Source of the DNA: Clostridia bacterium
GTDB taxonomy: Bacteria > Bacillota > Clostridia > Saccharofermentanales > Saccharofermentanaceae
Reading direction: 5' to 3'
Assembly: GCA_017881645.1 (NCBI GenBank)
Contig: JADGQQ010000110.1
Location: 1 to 8,853 of the forward strand
DNA: 8,853 nt
The position numbers were made by a program, and so were the translations under genes. The notes under the pieces are model-generated. The model did no database searches and was not told the DNA's origin. It saw nothing but the letters and a program-made list of their open reading frames with translations. How positions within the stretch are numbered: the stretch's first letter is position 1; each line of letters starts with the position of its first letter. Positions 1 to 6,032 of this stretch are shown in pieces.

Positions 1-62
1 GGAATCCTGTATCCCCCTGTAGAAGCGCTGCCAACACCGTAGGTATAACCGACACATGATAT

Positions 63-138
63 CAGGCCCGTTTCCTGCGTTGATGTTTTTGCCTTGCAGT
101 TGTGCAGCGGCGGGGAAATCGATCAGGGAACGGGCTTG
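63..138 (+). other. Long stem-loop in the leader of the serine operon
   Basis: Bases 63-77 pair with 124-138 as a continuous 15-bp helix with two G.U pairs (65.136 and 73.128). The 46-base loop contains an inner hairpin, 91-98 with 103-111, with a GTTG loop and one bulged base (108). There is no U-run after the 3' arm, so it is not a standard terminator. It could be an RNA leader element of the downstream operon, a structured 3' end of an upstream transcript, or a remnant repeat. If transcription starts at the candidate promoter at 208-236, the structure would lie outside the operon mRNA. No riboswitch class that I know matches it. Confidence 0.45.
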
Positions 139-207
139 TTTTATTCACTGCGGGAACATACAGATGGATTTCTTCCGGAAAAAAGAGGGTTACCTGCGTA
201 TTTCCAC

Positions 208-236
208 TGGTCAAAATTCAAAAATCCGTTTACAAT
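208..236 (+). promoter_or_regulatory. Candidate sigma-A promoter of the serine operon
   Basis: A -10 hexamer TACAAT (231-236, five of six consensus bases) lies 17 bp downstream of a -35-like TGGTCA (208-213, four of six). Transcription would begin near 243 and leave a leader of about 47 nt that carries the ribosome binding site at 272-277. The -35 is only moderate, so this is a plausible site rather than a firm one. Confidence 0.35.
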
Positions 237-289
237 CATAGGGATATTTACTGATCGAAAGTCGACGTCCAGGGAGGATTATTGAAATC

Positions 290-1363
290 ATGCATAAGAA
301 GCTATTTATTCCGGGTCCGGTTGAAGTAAGACAGGATGTACTTGAGAAGCTGGCAGGACCGATGATCGGTCATCGCACAAAGGATGCTTCTGCATTACAG
401 CAGAGAATTTCCGAGAAGCTGCAGCAGCTTATGTTCACGAAGAATACGATTCTTCTTTCAACATCATCCGGAAGCGGACTTATGGAAGGTGCTGTCAGAT
501 GTTTTACATCCAAAAGAGCCGCCGTTTTTTCCATCGGCGCTTTTGGTGAGCGCTGGTACAAAATGTGTTTAGCCAACGGTATTGCAGCGGATATCTTTCG
601 ATCCGAACTCGGGCAGCCGACAACGCCTGAAATGGTGCGGGACGTTCTGTCCACCGGAAAATATGACCTTGTGACGATAACCCACAATGAGACTGCGACC
701 GGCGTTCATAATCCGATTTTCGAAATAGCCAAGGTTCTTGCGGATTTTCCTGATGTAATTTCCTGCGTGGATGCTGTCAGTTCGTTGGGCGGCGACTATA
801 TTCCTGTCGATGAATTAGGACTTGACGTCTGCATCACTTCCACGCAGAAATGTCTCGGACTGCCTCCGGGAATGTCGATCGCATCGGTTACGGACCGTGC
901 CATCGAAAAAGCAAAGACGATTTCCAACAGGGGGCTCTATTTTGATTACGTTGAACTGTATACGTTTGTAAAGGAAAAGCCCTACCAGTATCCGTCCACG
1001 CCGTCCCTTCCGCACATGTACGCACTTGACTATCAATTGGACCGGATCCTTGCGGAAGGCATTCAAAACCGGTTTGACCGACATGCAGCCATGGCTGCGC
1101 GGGTGCAGGACTGGGCGAGGAAGAATTTTGCGTTATACTCAAATCCGGAGCACCTATCGGTAACGGTTACCTGTATTACAAACACGCGCGGCATCGTGTT
1201 TTCGGAATTGAATGCAGCGATGGGCAAGAAGGGATATCTTCTTTCCAATGGATATGGAGCTCTGAAGGATAAGACTTTCCGCATCGCCCATATGGCGGAT
1301 GCGACGCTGGAAGATGTGGATGCAATGCTGGGTGATTTGGATGAAGTACTGAAACAATTTTAG
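290..1363 (+). CDS. Class V (SGAT/AGXT-type) aminotransferase, probable phosphoserine aminotransferase acting as SerC
   Basis: This is a PLP-dependent fold-type I aminotransferase of the serine-pyruvate/alanine-glyoxylate family, 357 aa, full length. The start is set by GGGAGG at 272-277. Visible family marks are GPMIGHRT near residues 23-30, the PLP-phosphate loop SGSG at 60-63, the HNETATG motif at 132-138, Asp161 (expected to contact the pyridine nitrogen) in CVDAVSS, Lys187 in STQK as the Schiff-base lysine, and Arg331 in FRIAHM as the substrate-carboxylate arginine. It is not the E. coli-type SerC subfamily. Its position 10 bp ahead of serA makes 3-phosphohydroxypyruvate with glutamate the most likely substrates, giving phosphoserine and 2-oxoglutarate in the cytoplasm. 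Family members also use serine, alanine, glyoxylate or pyruvate, so the family assignment is firm and the substrate is inferred from context. Confidence 0.93.
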   Translation: MHKKLFIPGPVEVRQDVLEKLAGPMIGHRTKDASALQQRISEKLQQLMFTKNTILLSTSSGSGLMEGAVRCFTSKRAAVFSIGAFGERWYKMCLANGIAADIFRSELGQPTTPEMVRDVLSTGKYDLVTITHNETATGVHNPIFEIAKVLADFPDVISCVDAVSSLGGDYIPVDELGLDVCITSTQKCLGLPPGMSIASVTDRAIEKAKTISNRGLYFDYVELYTFVKEKPYQYPSTPSLPHMYALDYQLDRILAEGIQNRFDRHAAMAARVQDWARKNFALYSNPEHLSVTVTCITNTRGIVFSELNAAMGKKGYLLSNGYGALKDKTFRIAHMADATLEDVDAMLGDLDEVLKQF

Positions 1364-1367
1364 GAGG
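1362..1367 (+). promoter_or_regulatory. serA ribosome binding site overlapping the upstream stop codon
   Basis: A perfect AGGAGG shares its first two bases with the TAG stop (1361-1363) of the aminotransferase and sits 6 nt before the serA ATG at 1374. This arrangement favours translational coupling and keeps the two serine-pathway enzymes in a fixed ratio. Confidence 0.8.
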
Positions 1368-1373
1368 AATATT

Positions 1374-2981
1374 ATGAAGATTATAATTACTGAAAAAATA
1401 GCAGCAGATTCGGTCCAGTATCTCAGGGATCGCGGATTTGATGTTGATGAGAAGATGGGTCTTTCACAGGCGGAGATTATTGAAATCATGGCGCCGTATG
1501 ATGCGCTCATCGTCCGCAGCGTCACACAGGTAAACCCTGAACTGATTGCGAAAGCGACGAATTTGAAAGTGGTCGGCCGTGCCGGAAACGGAACGGACAA
1601 CATTGACGTAAAGGCTTGTACGGATCGCGGCATAATTGCAGTCAATACGCCGGAAGCCAATATCATAGCAGCCGGAGAACTGGCTGTAGCTCTTGCCTTC
1701 GCCGTTTTCCGCAATATCTGTTATGCCAACGAAGCCGCGCATCGTGATGATTTCCGCCGCGGTCAGATGATCGGAAATGAACTTGAAGGAAAGACAGCCG
1801 GAATTATCGGACTCGGACGTATCGGGTCCATCGTTGCCCGTAAACTGAAAGGTATTGGTATGGAAGTCGTTGCATACGATCCTTTCATACCGCAGGAAGC
1901 TTTTGACCGTGTGCAGGCGAAGCGCTGTCAGTCATTGGACGAGCTTCTGGCCGTTGTCGACCTCATTACATTCCACACCCCCAAGAACAAAGAAACCTAC
2001 AATATGATTGATGCCCCGCAGCTTGCAAAATGCAAAAAGGGCGTGCGTATTGTTAATGCCGCACGCGGCGGACTTGTAAACGAAGCGGCTCTTGCCGAGG
2101 CGCTCAAATCCGGACAGGTTGCTGCAGCCGGTATTGATGTTTTTGACAAAGAACCTTCGTACGACAAAAAGCCCGGCGAACAGCAATATGCAAATCCGCT
2201 GCTGGGCCTTCCCAACTGTGTCGTCACACCGCACCTGGGAGCTTCTTCCCATGAAGCGAATCACAATGTCGGAACCGCGGTTACCGAGATGGTTGCCAGG
2301 GCGCTGGAAGGCGATCTGGTCGCAGCCATCAATATGCCGAATATTTCCGGAAATCTGACGGCGCTTCGCCCGTATATCTCTCTCTCGGAGAAGCTTGGCA
2401 AGATCTACTATCAGGCGGAAAAAACACCGGTGAAGAAAATCGAAGTAGGCTACTGCGGCGAACTTGCCAAACAGGAGACCGGAATACTTACACTATCCGT
2501 TCTCAAGGGTTTTCTCTCAGCACTGACCACGGACCGTTTGAGCTTCGTTAACGTGCGTCAGGCCGTTGAGAACAGAGGTATCGAGATTGTTGAGAGCAAG
2601 AGTACGCTGATCAAGAAATACAACAACCTGATTACCGTCAAGTTTTTTACGGAAGACAACCGCGAACTCTGCGTCGACGGCACGATTTTCGGCGTCGACA
2701 CGGAAGTGCTGGTCACATTCTTCGGATATCAGATGAACTTTGAACTGGCTCCGAACGTCATTGCCATGCAAAATGACGACGTTCCCGGCATCATCGGCAG
2801 AGTGGCTTCCATTCTCGGTGAAAACAAGATCAATATTGCGAGCATGCACTGGGGCAGAAAACCTGACTCCGGGAAGGCGCAGTCCTTTATCTCTGTAGAT
2901 CAGCCGGTCACAAAGGAAATCGTCGACCAGTTAGCCAATGTTAAGGGAGTCCTCCGGATATCACAGCTGGATTTTTCTTAA
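1374..2981 (+). CDS. serA: D-3-phosphoglycerate dehydrogenase, long form with ASB and ACT domains
   Basis: SerA oxidises 3-phosphoglycerate to 3-phosphohydroxypyruvate with NAD, the first committed step of serine synthesis. The 535 aa match the long form (about 520-535 aa). The substrate-binding lobe (about 1-95 and 285-315) flanks an NAD-binding Rossmann domain with GLGRIG at 146-151 and Asp169 at the end of the next strand. The catalytic set is present: Arg231 (ARGG), Glu260 (DVFDKEP) and His287 (TPHLGAS). Residues about 318-458 form the ASB domain and 462-535 the ACT domain (PGIIG at 471-475, NKINIASM at 484-491). In the ACT site Asp469 and Asn487 have the spacing of the serine-binding Asp and Asn of mycobacterial SerA, so feedback control by serine is plausible. 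The gene is co-translated with the aminotransferase. No clear intrinsic terminator follows it. Confidence 0.96.
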   Translation: MKIIITEKIAADSVQYLRDRGFDVDEKMGLSQAEIIEIMAPYDALIVRSVTQVNPELIAKATNLKVVGRAGNGTDNIDVKACTDRGIIAVNTPEANIIAAGELAVALAFAVFRNICYANEAAHRDDFRRGQMIGNELEGKTAGIIGLGRIGSIVARKLKGIGMEVVAYDPFIPQEAFDRVQAKRCQSLDELLAVVDLITFHTPKNKETYNMIDAPQLAKCKKGVRIVNAARGGLVNEAALAEALKSGQVAAAGIDVFDKEPSYDKKPGEQQYANPLLGLPNCVVTPHLGASSHEANHNVGTAVTEMVARALEGDLVAAINMPNISGNLTALRPYISLSEKLGKIYYQAEKTPVKKIEVGYCGELAKQETGILTLSVLKGFLSALTTDRLSFVNVRQAVENRGIEIVESKSTLIKKYNNLITVKFFTEDNRELCVDGTIFGVDTEVLVTFFGYQMNFELAPNVIAMQNDDVPGIIGRVASILGENKINIASMHWGRKPDSGKAQSFISVDQPVTKEIVDQLANVKGVLRISQLDFS

Positions 2982-3017
2982 GAGAGAAGCAAGACGATTT
3001 TTGGAATAGCACCTCGT

Positions 3018-3077
3018 AAGTGCGGGAGTGTCCGGTTATTCACGCCATTCGACGGATGTACTCCGGAGATAGCGAAA
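3018..3077. repeat. 60-bp direct repeat, copy 1 (3' arm lost)
   Basis: It is identical to 3112-3171 except for A at 3042 where copy 2 has G. The unit contains the palindrome CTCCGGAG. After 3077 its sequence departs from copy 2, so the 3' half of the long stem is missing. The A at 3042 would also break the inner part of that stem, as expected for a decaying or truncated copy. Confidence 0.9.
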
Positions 3078-3093
3078 GTGGGGTAAATACAAT

Positions 3094-3106
3094 GGCGCAG
3101 CGCGCC
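3094..3106. repeat. Small GC-rich hairpin between the repeat copies
   Basis: GGCGC (3094-3098) and GCGCC (3102-3106) are perfect inverted repeats around a three-base loop. No U-run follows on either strand. It could help stop transcripts or simply be part of the spacer of the duplicated element. Confidence 0.4.
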
Positions 3107-3111
3107 TGAGG

Positions 3112-3171
3112 AAGTGCGGGAGTGTCCGGTTATTCGCGCCATTCGACGGATGTACTCCGGAGATAGCGAAA
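3112..3171. repeat. 60-bp direct repeat, copy 2 (complete)
   Basis: This is the second copy of the unit at 3018-3077, offset by exactly 94 bp with one substitution. The 34 bases between the copies show no similarity to the sequence before copy 1 or after copy 2, so this is a duplicated unit with distinct flanks and not a simple tandem repeat. It contributes the 5' arm and most of the 3' arm of the stem-loop at 3121-3181. Confidence 0.9.
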
Positions 3172-3181
3172 ACCGGATACT
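3121..3181. terminator. Long stem-loop abutting the DUF2298 stop codon
   Basis: Bases 3121-3131 pair with 3171-3181 (one G.T pair), and after a bulged A (3132) bases 3133-3137 pair with 3166-3170, giving 16 bp in all. The 28-base loop can form an inner hairpin, CGGA (3147-3150) with TCCG (3156-3159). The outer end of the stem includes two bases of the minus-strand stop codon (3180-3182). As RNA it would be stable on either strand and could end or protect the transcript of the membrane protein gene. Lacking a U-run, it fits a REP-like 3' stabiliser or small palindromic element as well as a terminator. Confidence 0.5.
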
Positions 3182-5945
3182 ACTGCACTTTTATTATGTA
3201 GAACGTCCCCTCCTGAAATACAACCGTACCGAGACTTTGCATGAACGTGTCGTTGATATCCGGGAACTGCGTGCGCTCCAGATTGCCGACAATGAGATAG
3301 GTGACATTATATTTTTGAAGCAGCCAACGGACCGCGGACTCGTCGTTGCTTGTATATATGTTTTTAATGTCGTTTTGTCTGGGAGTCATTATGTCCGCCC
3401 AGACGTCGGGTTTTTTCGGATCTGATACCAGATTTCCGGTTTTGTCGACAATTCCCTGGAAGTGCCAGAGCCACTCATGTGTCTGCCAGCCCAGAATCGT
3501 AGGCAGACCGGTGTATGCAGAGACGACGTTGTTGTCCGTATAGCTGTATCCGTTGACTTCGCAGATGACCGGATTTCCCTTGACGTTAGCATTCAGCCAA
3601 TGTATGCCTGCCGCATATTCTGCAAGATCGGCTCCGGCCAGCGCAATCTGCGGACTGTCTCTGGTTGCAAGATCCGTGGTTCCGTCCAACCCCTTATAGA
3701 ATTTTATATCCAGAGTGCCGTATCTCTGCTTGGTTGACGCAGAGGGATAGTGCATCGGAATACAGAGCAGCAGGGACAGAATAATTGCAGTAAAAATGAC
3801 TGCAGCAGATCGCAGAGATGTTTTTCTCCGTATAACCAAAAAGCGGAAGAAGGTATAAGCCATGACAAGTGACAAGAGAACGAACGCTTCAAATGCGAAT
3901 TTGAACATGGTATTGGCTCGTTTGTAGCTTCCGCCGTATATGTCGCGCACATAGAAGATTTCGGGAGCCGCCAGAAGCAGGAAAGACACGACCGCAATTC
4001 CGGACATGAAAATATCCGAAGGCCAGCGGGTCGCGAAAAACCTGGCGATTCGATTCGCCGGAAGATGAGGTTCCATAGACGAGTTATCTTCCGAAGCACT
4101 TTTCTTGAAATTACCCCGCGGCATTTTTTCGAACTTCAATTGGGGTTTCCCGCGATTGAAAAATTCTTTTCGGGAAAAAATGGTAATAAAGAGCAAAAGA
4201 ACCGCAAAGAAAAGATGGACGCCCCATAGGATCAGAAATTGATACACAGGCGAACGATCCACGGCTTTCGCAAGGGAATTGGCTATCATATCAAAGTGTG
4301 AATTGAAGGTGAGGGAGCAAAGACTTGCGCTGGCGAACAGGAAAGACATGCCGGCACCGGTTCGAGTCAGCGCATTCGGAAGAAACGTAACCCCGATCAG
4401 ACAGACGGCAAATACAGCCGCCTCCATAAAGACAAGTGCATATGCGCTTTTTGAGTATTTCAAGTAAACGGAAAGAATCAGGAAGACTTCAAATAGAAAG
4501 AAAGGGACTCCGGCCAGTGATGCAAAATGATGGGATGTAATGATGTTGCAGATGAGAAGCACCATGCTGCCTGCGATGAAATAGATCAGGAAGTCCCAGT
4601 AATTGCACATCGTGGCAATTCCCAGAAGAACGCCTACGATGACAACTTCCGGTTGGAGGAGATGTTTTATTTCATACAGGAAACGCCTGGGAAGCATATT
4701 CATTTCAGAAAAAACCGGAAAGGAGCGGACCTGTAATTCCTCTCCGGCCGGCGGCCGCGCTTTGTCGTGAAGAGAAAACAAAACGCCGATGATCAGCATT
4801 ACGATCAATAATCCGACAACGTGCGCATGCAGATCGCCCAGCAGATAGGAATAATACGGGAATTCGTGAATGGTATAATCGCCCAGTTTAATTACTGCGT
4901 TGGTCGCTTTATCCAGAATCAGCGTATCCGGGTTGTGCCCGATAAATCGTGTGGAATCCGGATAAAAGAAATTATCAATTCTGCCGACCTCGACTCCGTG
5001 CGCCCTGAGAAATTTCAGGAATGAATTTCCGATACTGTTTTCATCATAGAAGAAAGCATGGGAATTTCCGAATACTGAAACAGCGAATGCACTCAGAATA
5101 CCGCATCCGACCCGAAAAGCCCGGGGAGCCTGCATTCCTTTCCGGATCAGGCTGTCAAAAAACATGGAACCGAGTGTATATGCCATGGTAAAAGAAAACG
5201 CAAATGTGGTACACATGGAAAGGTTATAGGCAACTCCGGTAGTTATTCCGGTAATCTTCGTAATAAATGCATATATATACTGTCCATAATAGTAATAGTT
5301 AATACTGTACCCGGCCAGCCACGGATCCGGTGCCGGAAGAGTGTCCGTACGGACCAGCGAGTTGAGAAACGCAAAGTCCATGAATTTCTCTTCGCCGTTA
5401 ATTTCGGGGCGAATGCCCTTCAGCGCACACATAATCAAGAGTGCACATACGAAAAATGTCTCCTGAAAAGCTATCTCCCGGATATCCGCATCGGATGAAA
5501 GAGCGGAAACCGCAGCTTTTCTCGTCGATGGGAGTCCCCAGCTGACTGCTGCCAGAAGAGCAAGGAAAATACTGATCCATAAACGCGTGAATCCGATCAC
5601 GCCCAGATAGCACAAAGTCCACAAAACAAAGGAAGCCGACAAAATACCGATGGCTTTCGAAAACCCGTAGCATTTTCCGCAAAAATTGGAGAAGAGCCGG
5701 CAGGTAAGCGGAAACGAAGCGATGCCGAATGTCAGCAGAGTAAACCACCATGACAAAAACGATCCCTGATCCTGTTTGAGAAGAAAAGAGAGCAGGATAG
5801 CAAACGTCGGAGGAATGAGAAACCACAACAAATGAAGAGGCTGAATTTTCTCGGGGGCGAGGCGGCCCGATACGGTTCCGGTTCGAACTTGCGAAGTGCG
5901 TCCGGCTGCCCGTGGAGACGTCTTTGTACGCGTTTCATTTGTCAT
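3180..5945 (-). CDS. DUF2298 ('YYY' domain) polytopic membrane protein, GT-C glycosyltransferase-like
   Basis: This 921-aa integral membrane protein has roughly 14 hydrophobic segments, the first at about 37-56, after a basic cytoplasmic tail. DUF2298 marks are clear: NYYYYGQY at 216-223, the acidic-histidine loop LLGDLHAH at 368-375, NYWDF at 448-452, RDIYGG then RANTMFKF at 667-683, and a soluble C-terminal part (about 745-921) with IHWLNANVKG, TGLPTILGW and KYNVTYLIVGNLER. A charged loop (about 591-640) separates the two membrane blocks. I chose the ATG at 5945 because GGAGG (5957-5953) lies 7 nt before it; a start 10 codons upstream, at 5975, has no such site. The family resembles GT-C transferases that move sugars from polyprenyl-phosphate donors to extracytoplasmic acceptors, but its reaction is not known to me. 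It is the last gene of the minus-strand group, after an FAD protein. Confidence 0.88.
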   Translation of the reverse strand: MTNETRTKTSPRAAGRTSQVRTGTVSGRLAPEKIQPLHLLWFLIPPTFAILLSFLLKQDQGSFLSWWFTLLTFGIASFPLTCRLFSNFCGKCYGFSKAIGILSASFVLWTLCYLGVIGFTRLWISIFLALLAAVSWGLPSTRKAAVSALSSDADIREIAFQETFFVCALLIMCALKGIRPEINGEEKFMDFAFLNSLVRTDTLPAPDPWLAGYSINYYYYGQYIYAFITKITGITTGVAYNLSMCTTFAFSFTMAYTLGSMFFDSLIRKGMQAPRAFRVGCGILSAFAVSVFGNSHAFFYDENSIGNSFLKFLRAHGVEVGRIDNFFYPDSTRFIGHNPDTLILDKATNAVIKLGDYTIHEFPYYSYLLGDLHAHVVGLLIVMLIIGVLFSLHDKARPPAGEELQVRSFPVFSEMNMLPRRFLYEIKHLLQPEVVIVGVLLGIATMCNYWDFLIYFIAGSMVLLICNIITSHHFASLAGVPFFLFEVFLILSVYLKYSKSAYALVFMEAAVFAVCLIGVTFLPNALTRTGAGMSFLFASASLCSLTFNSHFDMIANSLAKAVDRSPVYQFLILWGVHLFFAVLLLFITIFSRKEFFNRGKPQLKFEKMPRGNFKKSASEDNSSMEPHLPANRIARFFATRWPSDIFMSGIAVVSFLLLAAPEIFYVRDIYGGSYKRANTMFKFAFEAFVLLSLVMAYTFFRFLVIRRKTSLRSAAVIFTAIILSLLLCIPMHYPSASTKQRYGTLDIKFYKGLDGTTDLATRDSPQIALAGADLAEYAAGIHWLNANVKGNPVICEVNGYSYTDNNVVSAYTGLPTILGWQTHEWLWHFQGIVDKTGNLVSDPKKPDVWADIMTPRQNDIKNIYTSNDESAVRWLLQKYNVTYLIVGNLERTQFPDINDTFMQSLGTVVFQEGTFYIIKVQ

Positions 5946-5952
5946 TGGAATT

Positions 5953-5957
5953 CCTCC
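5953..5957 (-). promoter_or_regulatory. Ribosome binding site deciding the DUF2298 start
   Basis: On the minus strand GGAGG stands 7 nt before the ATG at 5945. The upstream in-frame ATG at 5975 would place this site inside the coding region and has only weak purine content ahead of it, so the shorter protein (921 aa, not 931) is preferred. Confidence 0.75.
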
Positions 5958-6001
5958 GTGGACAAGTTTGTGCATAAATTCATTATCAAAAGCACAGCAT
6001 T

Positions 6002-6007
6002 ATTATA
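6002..6007 (-). promoter_or_regulatory. Possible -10 element of a secondary promoter before the DUF2298 gene
   Basis: The 87-bp gap between the FAD gene and the membrane protein gene contains a perfect minus-strand TATAAT at 6007-6002. The -35 region about 17 bp upstream (ATGGAG) is a poor match, so it may be weak or inactive. If active, it would let the large membrane protein be made independently of the two genes ahead of it, with a leader of about 50 nt. Confidence 0.25.
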
Positions 6008-6032
6008 TCTGATTTCCAGGAACACTCCATAC

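Larger units (their letters stand above)
1..289 (+). other. Non-coding leader upstream of the serine operon
   Basis: I see no convincing gene here. The two short plus-strand reading frames that begin in it (at 56 and 94) have no ribosome binding site and no recognisable protein. Its contents are a long stem-loop at 63-138, a candidate promoter at 208-236 and the ribosome binding site of the aminotransferase at 272-277. The first 60 bases hold no structure that I can name and may be the tail of whatever lies upstream of the window. Confidence 0.5.
2982..3179. other. Convergent intergenic region carrying a duplicated element
   Basis: This spacer lies between the 3' ends of serA and the membrane protein gene. 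It holds two copies of a 60-bp repeat, a GC hairpin between them and a strong stem-loop around the second copy. Neither strand shows a hairpin followed directly by a U-run, so transcription from both sides probably ends here by structure, by collision or by Rho rather than at a textbook intrinsic terminator. A short plus-strand reading frame that begins at 3114 inside the repeat has no ribosome binding site and runs antisense into the membrane protein gene, so I do not call it. Confidence 0.7.

Noticed and set aside
181..200. A GGGTTACCTGCG stretch (187-198) before the serine operon recalls the T-box antiterminator motif.
   Set aside because: It lacks the full TGGNACC core, there is no specifier stem with an AGAGA-like bulge upstream, and no terminator hairpin with a U-run follows.
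94..285. Short plus-strand reading frames in the leader (starting at 56 and 94) as possible leader peptides.
   Set aside because: They have no ribosome binding site, no run of serine codons as expected for attenuation, and no recognisable protein sequence.
3018..3171. Two 60-bp repeats with a 34-bp spacer look superficially like the start of a CRISPR array.
   Set aside because: The repeat is longer than CRISPR repeats usually are, there are only two copies, the stem extends beyond the repeat on one side only, and no cas gene is present in the window.
3114..3425. A 103-aa plus-strand reading frame beginning inside repeat copy 2.
   Set aside because: It has no ribosome binding site and most of it lies antisense to the well-supported DUF2298 gene; its first residues are simply translated repeat.
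5946..5975. A 10-residue longer N-terminus for the DUF2298 protein, starting at 5975.
   Set aside because: The strong GGAGG at 5957-5953 is correctly spaced for the ATG at 5945 and would be coding if the upstream ATG were used.
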